A stretch of DNA of 12,338 bases, from NCBI GenBank assembly GCA_945903555.1, contig CAMDOJ010000036.1:1-12338 (forward strand), written 5' to 3'. The notes under the pieces were generated by a model. That model was given only the letters and a program-made list of their open reading frames with translations. It ran no database searches and was not told the origin of the DNA. Shown here one piece after another: positions 1-7,103 of this stretch. The first letter of the stretch is position 1, and each line of letters starts with the position of its first letter. The DNA comes from Chthoniobacter flavus (lineage in GTDB: Bacteria > Verrucomicrobiota > Verrucomicrobiia > Chthoniobacterales > Terrimicrobiaceae). A program made the translations under genes and the position numbers.

Positions 1-1182
1 CGCTTGCTGCACATCTTTGTCACCGCGACCACTCAGGTTCGCAATGAGGATGGTATCGCGCGGCATGGATGGCGCGACTTTGATGACGTGAGCAATAGCG
101 TGGGCGGTCTCCAGCGCGGGAATGATGCCTTCCACTTCCGAGAGTTCACGGAAGGCGGCAAGAGCTTCCTTGTCGGTTGCGTAGTCGTAATCGATGCGGC
201 CCGAATCCCGATAGTAGCTGTGCTCAGGCCCAATCGCAGCATAGTCCAAGCCGGCGGAAACCGAATGGGTGAGCTCGATCTGACCATCAGCATCCGCGAG
301 TAACCATGTTTTCGTACCTTGAAGCACACCGAGTTTACCACCTTGGAATCGAGCGGCGTGGCGACCACGCACAATGCCATCACCACCAGCCTCGACTCCC
401 GTCAACTTGACGCACTCGTCGTTCAAGAAAGCATAGAAAAATCCGATGGCATTGCTGCCTCCCCCCACGCAAGCGACAAGATGATCGGGAAGGCGCTCCT
501 CGCGTTGAAGAATCTGACGCCGCGTTTCGTCTCCGATCACCCTGTGAAAATCCCGAACAATCATCGGATAGGGATGCGAACCGAGGGCGCTGCCGAGAAT
601 GTAGTAGGTCGAACGCACATTCGTGACCCAATCGCGCATGGCTTCGTTGATTGCTTCTTTGAGTGTAGCCTGCCCCGCCGTCACGCCGACCACCTTAGCC
701 CCGAGGAACCGCATGCGAGCTACGTTGAGGGCTTGGCGCTCCATGTCCACGGCGCCCATGTAAATCACACACTCCATCCCAAACCGCGCAGCGGCGGTAG
801 CCGTGGCGACACCATGTTGACCGGCTCCGGTTTCCGCGATGATGCGAGTTTTCCCCATTCGGCGGGCGAGGAGGATCTGGCCTATTGCGTTGTTGATTTT
901 GTGCGCTCCGGTGTGGAGAAGGTCTTCGCGTTTGAGATAGATTTTAGCCCCTCCGAGTTTTGCGGTCATGCGCTCCGCAAAGTAGAGGGGAGTCGGGCGA
1001 CCGCAGAAATCACCCAGCAAACCAGCCAACTCTTTCCGAAAGGCGGGATCTTTTCTCGCTGAGAGGTATTCTTTTTCGAGGTCCTGCAAAGCGGTCATCA
1101 GCGTCTCAGGGACAAACATCCCTCCATAGGCGCCAAAGTGGCCACTGGAATCCGGCAATACCTTTTCAGTAGTCGAGGTCAT
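1..1182 (-). CDS. trpB: tryptophan synthase beta chain (3' end cut by window edge)
   Basis: TrpB is the PLP-dependent beta subunit that condenses indole with L-serine to give tryptophan, acting as an alpha2-beta2 complex with TrpA in the cytoplasm. The reverse-strand frame is open for 394 codons up to position 1, with no stop reached. Visible landmarks are the N-terminal FGAYGGMFVPETL segment, the PLP-binding lysine K95 in HTGAHKINNA, the catalytic glutamate E117 in AETGAGQHG, and the phosphate-binding GGGSNA loop at residues 240-245. The family usually has about 395-410 residues, so only a few C-terminal residues are missing. ATG at 1182 gives the expected N-terminus; no Shine-Dalgarno precedes it. 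trpA would be expected just beyond the left edge. Upstream lie a possible promoter and repeat copy A. The identification is secure. Confidence 0.97.
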   Translation of the reverse strand, partial: MTSTTEKVLPDSSGHFGAYGGMFVPETLMTALQDLEKEYLSARKDPAFRKELAGLLGDFCGRPTPLYFAERMTAKLGGAKIYLKREDLLHTGAHKINNAIGQILLARRMGKTRIIAETGAGQHGVATATAAARFGMECVIYMGAVDMERQALNVARMRFLGAKVVGVTAGQATLKEAINEAMRDWVTNVRSTYYILGSALGSHPYPMIVRDFHRVIGDETRRQILQREERLPDHLVACVGGGSNAIGFFYAFLNDECVKLTGVEAGGDGIVRGRHAARFQGGKLGVLQGTKTWLLADADGQIELTHSVSAGLDYAAIGPEHSYYRDSGRIDYDYATDKEALAAFRELSEVEGIIPALETAHAIAHVIKVAPSMPRDTILIANLSGRGDKDVQQA

Positions 1183-1188
1183 AAGCTA

Positions 1189-1217
1189 AGTATGCCACTT
1201 TTCTTGGCAATGTGCAA
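1189..1217 (-). promoter_or_regulatory. possible sigma70-type promoter of trpB
   Basis: On the reverse strand TTGCAC (1217-1212) and CATACT (1194-1189) are separated by 17 nt. The -10 hexamer ends only 6 nt before the trpB ATG at 1182, so a transcript from it would begin at or next to the start codon and be leaderless or nearly so. Both hexamers are imperfect and the call rests on spacing alone. I see no trp leader peptide or attenuator hairpin in the short gap. Confidence 0.3.
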
Positions 1218-1235
1218 CCCGACCGATCATGTCTC

Positions 1236-1453
1236 ATACCAAAAGCCGCTTGCTTTTGGATTTGAGTAGAGGAGCACAGCACGTCTCGCCGATCCGTAGG
1301 CACTACGAGCCAGAGGCACCGCCTGTGTGCTGCGGTCTGCTCCTTTGGTTCCGATGGGCAGGGTGCGAGAAAGTAGACCATTCTCCACACGGCCGAGACG
1401 GCCATGCCCCCCTTTTCCGCTGCAAAGTCCTAATTTCATAGGGACAATGGTGT
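1236..1453. repeat. dispersed non-coding repeat, copy A (about 218 bp)
   Basis: This stretch between trpB and malQ matches 9371-9555 in the same orientation. Shared blocks include the starting ATACCAAAA, a hairpin CCAAAAGC/GCTTTTGG at 1239-1260, GAGGAGCACAG, the GGTTCCxATGGG block, the ACACGGCCGAGACGGCCATG block and the ending GACAATGGT. Copy A carries about 35 extra bases (roughly 1280-1318) relative to copy B. The ends are a short imperfect inverted repeat (ATACCA and TGGTGT; CTCATACCA if extended leftwards). The element starts a few bases beyond the malQ stop and ends about 50 bp upstream of trpB. Short frames inside it on both strands look like translated repeat rather than genes. It resembles a MITE or REP-type element; no transposase is nearby. 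Confidence 0.75.
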
Positions 1454-1459
1454 CATTTT

Positions 1460-3184
1460 TTAGGAATGCCTACGACCCGTATCGCCAAGCGCTTCGACGG
1501 TCGAAGTGATCTCGCGTTTGTAAAGTTTATCCCAAGTAGCAATCTCGCCACTGATACGAGCGGTCCAGTTTTGATCTCCAACGGCTCCGGGAACATTGAA
1601 GCGATCGCTCAGGCCAAAGATGTCGGTGATCTGGTGGACAGCGAGCCACGAGTTGCAGGCAAAAAGTCCGCGCATGAAAGCGGAGTGGATCTCTGGGGAG
1701 AAGGGTTGCGGAAGGTGGATTCCGTAAATCCCGCAGAATTCGAGTATCTCCCGCATTTGATAAATCGCGTGCTCGCGCCTCGCGGGGTCTTGCGTGGCAG
1801 TATTCCAATCCTCCCAGAATTGACGAATGGGCGGATGATCGTGCGTGGCGAATGTGGCTAGGCTCAGGCGAGCGTAATCTGCACCGGGGATGATTGCATT
1901 GAAGCCGTTGCGTTCCCATTGGGGAATTTTGAATCCGGGAATTTCCAACCCTTCAAGAGTCGGACGAACATAAGGCGAAAGTTCCCCGAGATCCTCAGCA
2001 ATGAGGCGGTGGGGGCCTGTCTCTTCGAGGAAGACACGGAAAAGCATATCACCTTGAAGACGGTTTTTGTTCTGATTTTCCTGTGAGCTATCATCGCGTG
2101 GCATGAATCCCGGCAAGAGCCCGCCTGTGAGTTCTGATGCCTCTTCGTGGTTGAGATCCAAGAAGCGCCCATTTTCTTGTGGTCTCCACGGGAAGCTGTA
2201 AATGCGGAAAAATCCCAGCGCGTGATCGACACGTAAAAGGTGAAAAACCTCTCTCGATGCGGAAAGGCGACGACGCCACCATGCAAAATTATCCCGGGCC
2301 ATGGCCTCCCAGTTGTAAAGCGGGAACCCCCAGTTCTGTCCCCACTTTTCGGTGAAGGGATCACTTTTGAAAACCTTCTCCGGCGGGGCTCCGCTGGATC
2401 GAGCCAGATCAAAAATACCCGGCTCAGCCCATACGTCGGCACTATAGATACTCACTCCGACTGGAATATCGCCCATGAGTGCCATGCCCAGCTCATCAAA
2501 GCGGGCCCGAACGGCCTTCCATTGCGACAGGGCGATCCACTGCACATAGCTGAAAAAGCCAATTCGCTCTTCAAAGGCGGCCAAGTCTTTCGCGGAGAGC
2601 AGTCCCATCCATCCCTTTGCCGCCTCGGGGGAGCGATGCTCAAGCGGCCAGTTCGTTACAACTTCGTCATCCCCGTTCCATGACATCAAAGCGCGAAAGA
2701 TAGCGTAGTCGCGTAACCACTCGCATTCCAGTGTCTGAAAATCCGCAAGTTCCTTTCGGCGAGCCTTGCACCCCTTCGGGCGATTCAGGTTCTTGTATCC
2801 GGTCTCGAGGAGCTCACGCTTCAGCGCAGCGACAGCCGCATAGCGCACCGGACCCACCCGCAACTCCGCCACTCCGTGAGCAAGGGTCATTTGGTCATAT
2901 TCCTTGGCCGTGACATCAGGGAGCCACTCCGGATTCGTCGCGAGCGTGACAGGCTCGTAGGCTATCGAGCTAATGATATTGTAGGGACTATGGTCCGAGC
3001 CGGTTTCATTGACCGGAAGAATCTGAATGACCCGGAAACCTTTTTTTGCTGCCCACTCGGCCAACTCTACCAGGGACTCGGTATCACCGATGCCAATATC
3101 ATTGCGACCGCGCACAGCGCTAAGGGGAGTCAGAATGCCTGCAATTCTATTATCGGGAGAGAGTTTGTTCCTTGGATGACTCAT
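1460..3184 (-). CDS. malQ: 4-alpha-glucanotransferase (amylomaltase, GH77)
   Basis: MalQ moves alpha-1,4-glucan segments between maltodextrins and serves maltose/maltodextrin use or glycogen turnover in the cytoplasm. The 574-residue product shows GH77 landmarks: the N-terminal SLVELAEWAAKKGFRVIQILPVNETG region, GDIPVGVSIYSADVWA near 238-253, the nucleophile D320 in LLRVDHALGFFRIY, the general acid/base E397 in LIAEDLG, and the transition-state aspartate D449 in FATHDH, where many relatives have THDN. Length suits a single-domain bacterial amylomaltase without the N-terminal extension of E. coli MalQ. ATG at 3184 lies 54 bp after the hslO stop, behind an AT-rich leader without a Shine-Dalgarno. 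The gene is probably the last of a fabF-hslO-malQ transcript. No intrinsic terminator follows; repeat copy A lies immediately downstream. Confidence 0.95.
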   Translation of the reverse strand: MSHPRNKLSPDNRIAGILTPLSAVRGRNDIGIGDTESLVELAEWAAKKGFRVIQILPVNETGSDHSPYNIISSIAYEPVTLATNPEWLPDVTAKEYDQMTLAHGVAELRVGPVRYAAVAALKRELLETGYKNLNRPKGCKARRKELADFQTLECEWLRDYAIFRALMSWNGDDEVVTNWPLEHRSPEAAKGWMGLLSAKDLAAFEERIGFFSYVQWIALSQWKAVRARFDELGMALMGDIPVGVSIYSADVWAEPGIFDLARSSGAPPEKVFKSDPFTEKWGQNWGFPLYNWEAMARDNFAWWRRRLSASREVFHLLRVDHALGFFRIYSFPWRPQENGRFLDLNHEEASELTGGLLPGFMPRDDSSQENQNKNRLQGDMLFRVFLEETGPHRLIAEDLGELSPYVRPTLEGLEIPGFKIPQWERNGFNAIIPGADYARLSLATFATHDHPPIRQFWEDWNTATQDPARREHAIYQMREILEFCGIYGIHLPQPFSPEIHSAFMRGLFACNSWLAVHQITDIFGLSDRFNVPGAVGDQNWTARISGEIATWDKLYKREITSTVEALGDTGRRHS

Positions 3185-3238
3185 ATAAAAATATCGGAAT
3201 TTTGGGATTCAACGAAAGGCGATGGAAGGCGGCGGATA

Positions 3239-4063
3239 CTAGCGGGTATGTTCGCTCTTTTCGATTTTAGCCTCCAGCGACTCCCGAGATAGGATATGCT
3301 TCGCCCCGCAGCGTGGACAGGCAACGCTGATGGTTTCATCTCCGCAAAAAAGCTCATCCGCCTGGCTCTTAAAAATAGGTAGTATAAAGTTAGAAATACG
3401 GTCGTGGTTGCATCCGCAATCGAAGCGGAATTGTCGCTTCTCGAGTAAGGAAAGTTCCACATCCTGATCCAATCTTTCTATCGATGACGAATCTAAAGAT
3501 TGAAGCCATCCCAAGTCGCAATCTGGTTGCGCGGAGATCATGACAAGATCTTCTTCCCCGTGCCAAAAAAACCTCGCCATCCGTTGCTCGCTATTCGTGT
3601 AAAATGTTTCGACCGCCTCCAAGAAGGACTTCGTTTTGAAATCAACCACACTTCGGCGGGCCGACTTCAAATTCTCAACGACATCAGAATAAAAAATACC
3701 CTTCTCGATCGGCTTGAGATTTTCTGTCAGTAGATTCGCTATCACGGTGCCGGTATTATTATCACCAGATACGAAAATATTCACGCGTGGATGGGCAAAT
3801 TGCACCGTCCAAGCGCAAGTTTCCTTCCAAGGGCGACTCGCGCAGTGAAGCGTGATCGAGGCTAGCGCGGCCCGCCCGATATCTTCCAATTCCGAAGCAA
3901 AAGACAAATGGTGATCCATTCGATGCAGATACCACGCGGCAAACAACTCGGAAAAATCTCCTCTGGCCACGAGGGCATTCTTGTCTCTCGCGAAATAGGT
4001 TCGAACCTCGATGTCTGGATCCAGCATCGAAGGCGGTGCAGGATTGGTGATTTCGGAACTCAA
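3239..4063 (-). CDS. hslO: Hsp33-family redox-regulated chaperone
   Basis: Hsp33 is a cytoplasmic holdase switched on by oxidation, when its C-terminal zinc-binding cysteines form disulfides. The 274-residue product has the family's CxC (C216, C218) and CPRC (C249, C252) with 30 residues between C218 and C249, the spacing I recall for E. coli Hsp33. The N-terminal domain is divergent but of the right size, with the family-like AALASITLHC segment. The frame begins at TTG at 4063, 10 bp after the fabF stop. An alternative ATG at codon 13 (4027) is possible, because neither site has a good Shine-Dalgarno. The tight spacing to fabF and the 54-bp gap to malQ suggest one operon. The zinc centre makes the family call firm; substrates cannot be inferred. 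Confidence 0.88.
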   Translation of the reverse strand: MSSEITNPAPPSMLDPDIEVRTYFARDKNALVARGDFSELFAAWYLHRMDHHLSFASELEDIGRAALASITLHCASRPWKETCAWTVQFAHPRVNIFVSGDNNTGTVIANLLTENLKPIEKGIFYSDVVENLKSARRSVVDFKTKSFLEAVETFYTNSEQRMARFFWHGEEDLVMISAQPDCDLGWLQSLDSSSIERLDQDVELSLLEKRQFRFDCGCNHDRISNFILPIFKSQADELFCGDETISVACPRCGAKHILSRESLEAKIEKSEHTR

Positions 4064-4073
4064 ACCTAGAAAA

Positions 4074-5318
4074 TTAATCTACGGCTTTCAAAAGCAGGGT
4101 GGCATTGTGTCCACCGAAGCCGAAGGAGTTGCTGAGCACACACCGGAGTTTCCCTTCGCGAGCTGTGTTCGGAACGCAATCGAGATCGCACTCGGGATCT
4201 TGATTTTCCAGATTGATCGTCGGAGGGATGACCCCCTTGCCGATCGCCATGGCGCACGCTGCGAGTTCGACGCCGCCAGCGGCCCCGAGTAAATGGCCCG
4301 TCACCGACTTCGTTGAACTAATGGGCACTTTTTTGGCGTGGTCACCGAGAGCGAGTTTGATGGCCTTGGTTTCGCAAATGTCTCCCAAGCCCGTGGATGT
4401 GGCGTGAGCGTTGATGTAATCGACCTCCTCAGGATTGACCTTGCCGTGGCGAAGCGCGATCTGAATCGCACGCGCAGCACCCTCGCCCTCCGGCATCGGA
4501 GCCGTCATGTGGTAGGCATCAGCCGTGCAACCATAGCCGGCAAGCTCACAATAGATTTTTGCCCCACGCTTCTTCGCGTGTTCGTATTCCTCCAGCACGA
4601 CGATACCGGCCCCCTCGCTCATGACAAATCCATCCCGATCGCGATCAAACGGACGGCAGGCTTTCGTTGGGTCGTCATTGCGAAGGCTCAGAGCCTTCAT
4701 CGAACCGAACCCCCCGATACCGAGCGGCGTAATCGTAGCCTCACATCCACCGGCAATAAAGCCATCCGCATCGCCGAACTTGATGATTCGCCAGGCCTCA
4801 CCGATCGAATTGTTCGCCGTCGCGCACGCAGTAACAATGCACATATTCGGCCCGCGCAAATCGTATTCCATGGATACGATGCCGCTGGCCATATTGGAAA
4901 TCATCATGGCGATCGTGAAGGGCGAAACTCGCGAAGGTCCTCGAGTCATCAATCGTTGGGACTCTTGTTCCATGCTGTAAAGTCCACCGATACCGCTGCC
5001 GATCATGACGCCGAAGCGGTTTCGATCGACTTGATCTAAATCTATCGCCGAATCCTCAATGGCCATCTTGGCACCAGCCATCGCAAACTGTGTGAAGCGG
5101 TCGGTGCGCTTCACCGTCTTCGGATTTTTAAAATAGCGAACAGGCTCAAAATCAGGAACCTCACCTGCGATCTTGCAATCGAAGTTTGCTGAGTCAAAGG
5201 CTTGGAAACGGCGAATGCCGCTTCGTCCCTCAATGAGGGATTTCCAAAATGTTTCGATATCATTGCCAACAGGGCTCACCACGCCCATGCCAGTAACTAC
5301 AACTCTTCGTTCGCTCAT
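4074..5318 (-). CDS. fabF: beta-ketoacyl-ACP synthase II
   Basis: FabF elongates acyl-ACP by decarboxylative condensation with malonyl-ACP in type II fatty acid synthesis. The 414-residue thiolase-fold protein carries the full catalytic set: C165 in VTACATANNS, H305 in NAHATSTGLGD, K337 in SSTKSVTGH and H342. The N-terminal RRVVVTGMGVVSPVGND and C-terminal SNSFGFGGHNATL are also characteristic. Length equals the usual 410-415. ATG at 5318 follows a run of T residues and has no Shine-Dalgarno. The ACP gene that often precedes fabF is not here; the next upstream gene is the DUF721 gene, 157 bp away, and that gap holds no obvious gene or strong promoter. hslO follows 10 bp downstream. FabB is a less likely alternative because overall sequence and length fit FabF. 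Confidence 0.96.
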   Translation of the reverse strand: MSERRVVVTGMGVVSPVGNDIETFWKSLIEGRSGIRRFQAFDSANFDCKIAGEVPDFEPVRYFKNPKTVKRTDRFTQFAMAGAKMAIEDSAIDLDQVDRNRFGVMIGSGIGGLYSMEQESQRLMTRGPSRVSPFTIAMMISNMASGIVSMEYDLRGPNMCIVTACATANNSIGEAWRIIKFGDADGFIAGGCEATITPLGIGGFGSMKALSLRNDDPTKACRPFDRDRDGFVMSEGAGIVVLEEYEHAKKRGAKIYCELAGYGCTADAYHMTAPMPEGEGAARAIQIALRHGKVNPEEVDYINAHATSTGLGDICETKAIKLALGDHAKKVPISSTKSVTGHLLGAAGGVELAACAMAIGKGVIPPTINLENQDPECDLDCVPNTAREGKLRCVLSNSFGFGGHNATLLLKAVD

Positions 5319-5476
5319 GAGAAAAAAAATATTAAGCAGACATCTTGCCCGCGACAGGCAAATTCTTCGTATGCACGCCAGATTGGCAATGATATTTTTC
5401 TCTAATGAGGGTTAGGGAGTGCTTTTATTTTGCAACTCACCGACTAGCCATGCACGTAATTGACTCACCTTCTTGA

Positions 5477-5839
5477 CTAAGAAATCCGGAATTTCACATC
5501 ACGGATCACTTTTTTACCGAATCGGGTCTGCAGTTTCTCCAAGATTTCCGCCTTCCAATTCCGCTCCAACTCATATCGCACGCTGGGCTGCAAAACTTGA
5601 ACCAGGAGCACCCCGCCGCTGAGTGCCGCCGGAACGGAGTGCTGGGCCAAAAATGCGCCCACCACTTCCAACCACGCTTCCTTCACTTGCTGTTCGCTCA
5701 AGCGCTCATTTAAGCCCATTCGAGGGAGGAGCTTTTGAAGGACGTCGCTCACGAGGCTGCAACGATCCTTGCGCTCGGAAGCTTCGGGCAAGCCTCGCCA
5801 TTCGGCTATCACACGCGCTCTAAGAGAATCCGAGGACAT
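5477..5839 (-). CDS. DUF721/DciA-family protein, probable replicative-helicase loading factor
   Basis: The 120-residue product looks like a DUF721 protein. Members called DciA assist loading of the DnaB helicase in bacteria that lack DnaC/DnaI (family knowledge). Visible support is the C-terminal KH-like half: LLVQVLQPSVRYELERNWKA followed by a helix and the final KKVIRDVKFRI strand, with the W-LEVVG-F--HS motif near residues 56-68. It is shorter than many DciA proteins. The ATG at 5839 directly abuts the T-tract of the ferredoxin terminator, leaving no room for a Shine-Dalgarno, and no better in-frame start is evident. Expression may rely on terminator read-through, a leaderless start, or a promoter hidden in the ferredoxin gene. 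fabF lies downstream on the same strand. Confidence 0.78.
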   Translation of the reverse strand: MSSDSLRARVIAEWRGLPEASERKDRCSLVSDVLQKLLPRMGLNERLSEQQVKEAWLEVVGAFLAQHSVPAALSGGVLLVQVLQPSVRYELERNWKAEILEKLQTRFGKKVIRDVKFRIS

Positions 5840-5873
5840 AAAAAAAGCCCCCGGCGATTCAATGCCGAGAGCT
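5840..5873 (-). terminator. Rho-independent terminator of the ferredoxin gene
   Basis: Read on the reverse strand, arms at 5873-5864 and 5855-5846 form a 10-bp stem (eight Watson-Crick pairs and two G-U pairs) around an 8-nt loop, followed directly by seven T residues (5846-5840). The two G-U pairs become A-C mismatches on the forward strand, so the structure is directional and ends the ferredoxin transcript, whose stop lies 23 bp upstream. The T-tract ends exactly where the next gene's ATG begins. Confidence 0.88.
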
Positions 5874-5896
5874 GGTTTTTTTAAAACAGTGTCAAA

Positions 5897-6127
5897 TTAG
5901 GCGTCATTGCCGATGGCTTCCACCGGGCAACCATCCATTGCTTCTTGGCAGAGAGCTTCCTCTTCGGGGCTCTCGACTTGCTTATAGACGTAACTGTGAC
6001 CGCCATCGTCATTGCGCTTGAAGTTTGCAGGTGCGGTTTCCCTGCAGAGATCGCAATCAATGCACTGATCATCCACATAAAATTTTCCACCCACGTTGTC
6101 GCTGTATTTGTTTGCTACGTCTGCCAT
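5897..6127 (-). CDS. small single-cluster 4Fe-4S ferredoxin
   Basis: A 76-residue acidic electron-transfer protein. Cluster ligands are visible as CIDCDLC (C22, C25, C28) and C67 in DGCPVEAI. This is the ferredoxin I type single [4Fe-4S] arrangement, in which the second cluster motif is degenerate. An extra cysteine, C60, lies in the C60-x6-C67P stretch and may form a disulfide or be free. The central segment, DDGGHSYVYKQVESPEEEALCQEAM, fits this family, which serves as a soluble low-potential electron carrier; the partner enzyme cannot be read from context. ATG at 6127 has an A-rich leader without a Shine-Dalgarno. The gene is divergent from hemQ across a 99-bp gap and ends in a strong terminator, so it is probably monocistronic. 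Confidence 0.92.
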   Translation of the reverse strand: MADVANKYSDNVGGKFYVDDQCIDCDLCRETAPANFKRNDDGGHSYVYKQVESPEEEALCQEAMDGCPVEAIGNDA

Positions 6128-6226
6128 GATATTTTTTGGTTAACTGGGCAAGAAAATCGTTTCGCTTTCCACGGATTGCAATCGTTTTTTGCTCAAGTCC
6201 GAATTATTTTTCAAACAACACAAACT

Positions 6227-7045
6227 ATGCAGCCACTTAAACCAATCCTACCAACCGAAGGACGTCACGTCATCCACCTCCTATTCCGTGTGGAGCACGG
6301 CCAATGGGATCTCCTTGATAAATCCTCGCGGTTCTCGGCCAAGACAGCCCTCGCCGAGTTGGTGCGCGAGATCAGATCCACGGCGGATACCCAACTCCTC
6401 ATCTTCAGCATGGTGACCCCGAAAGCCGATCTCGGCTTTATGCTCATCACACCCGATCTCCACATCGCAGACGCTTTCTCCAAGCGGCTTACTGTCGCCC
6501 TTGGCCCGGACATCCTCTCGCCAGCATTCAGTTGGCTCTCGATGACGGAACGGAGCGAATACACAATGAGCGACGAGGAATATGCGCTCAGTCTCGAAAC
6601 AGAAGAAAATCTCACCTCTGGAACTCCCGCCTTCGAGGAAAAAATGGACGCCTTCCGCAAGCGCATCACCAAATATCTTAAGGACCGTCTGGAGCCCAAT
6701 CTACCAGACTGGCCGGTCGTATGCCTTTACCCGATGTCTAAGCGCCGCATTCCTGGACAAAACTGGTATGCCCTCGATTTCGATGCCCGCAAAAAACTCA
6801 TGGCCGCGCACGCGCGCGTCGGTCGCACTTACTCTGGTCGCATTCTTCAGCTCATCACGGGCTCGACCGGACTCGATGACGATGAATGGTTCGTCACCTT
6901 GTTCTCGAAGACAACCTCCGACATAAAAGCGATCGTTTACGAAATGCGATTCGATGAGGTGAGTGCCCAGTATGCCGATTTCGGTGAATTTTTCATCGGT
7001 CTCCAACTTCCGCTCGACGCACTTTATTCACGACTTGGACTTTGA
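6227..7045 (+). CDS. hemQ: coproheme decarboxylase (HemQ/ChdC, chlorite-dismutase fold)
   Basis: HemQ/ChdC converts iron-coproporphyrin III to heme b in a peroxide-dependent double decarboxylation, the last step of the coproporphyrin-dependent heme pathway. The 272-residue product carries the signature C-terminal half: YPMSKRR with the proposed radical tyrosine Y168, NWYALDFDARKKLMAAHARVGR with the proximal heme ligand H195, GSTGLDDDEW, and VYEMRFDEVSAQYADFG. The reading frame stays open upstream to 5945, but that part runs antisense over the ferredoxin gene; ATG at 6227 gives a normal HemQ N-terminus (RHVIHLLFRV). There is no Shine-Dalgarno; the leader is A/C-rich. No other heme genes are adjacent. 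A true chlorite dismutase is unlikely given the YPMxKRR and EMRFDEVSA motifs. Confidence 0.93.
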   Translation: MQPLKPILPTEGRHVIHLLFRVEHGQWDLLDKSSRFSAKTALAELVREIRSTADTQLLIFSMVTPKADLGFMLITPDLHIADAFSKRLTVALGPDILSPAFSWLSMTERSEYTMSDEEYALSLETEENLTSGTPAFEEKMDAFRKRITKYLKDRLEPNLPDWPVVCLYPMSKRRIPGQNWYALDFDARKKLMAAHARVGRTYSGRILQLITGSTGLDDDEWFVTLFSKTTSDIKAIVYEMRFDEVSAQYADFGEFFIGLQLPLDALYSRLGL

Positions 7046-7085
7046 TGCCCAGCCAGGAACAAGATCGATACTCGTCCCGCTGAGA

Positions 7086-7103
7086 CCGAGCCCTACTGCT
7101 CGG
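7086..7103. terminator. possible bidirectional hairpin between convergent genes
   Basis: CCGAGC (7086-7091) and GCTCGG (7098-7103) form a perfect 6-bp stem with a 6-nt loop in the 47-bp gap between hemQ and the convergent gene, overlapping the latter's stop codon. No T-tract follows on either strand, so termination here is only a guess. Confidence 0.25.

Noticed and set aside
319..1062. Long forward-strand frame of 247 codons
   Set aside because: It is antisense to trpB, whose motifs are unmistakable; the forward translation shows no domain.
1227..1441. Small frames on both strands between trpB and malQ as hypothetical proteins
   Set aside because: They coincide with the dispersed repeat, occur on both strands, and recur in copy B only as translated repeat.
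5344..5360. TTGCC/GGCAA inverted repeat upstream of fabF as an operator or terminator
   Set aside because: The stem is only 5 bp with a 7-nt loop, and the T-run is 16 nt away; too weak to call.
5945..6226. 5' extension of the hemQ frame to an upstream ATG
   Set aside because: It runs antisense over the ferredoxin gene and its translation is not HemQ-like; the ATG at 6227 gives the normal N-terminus.
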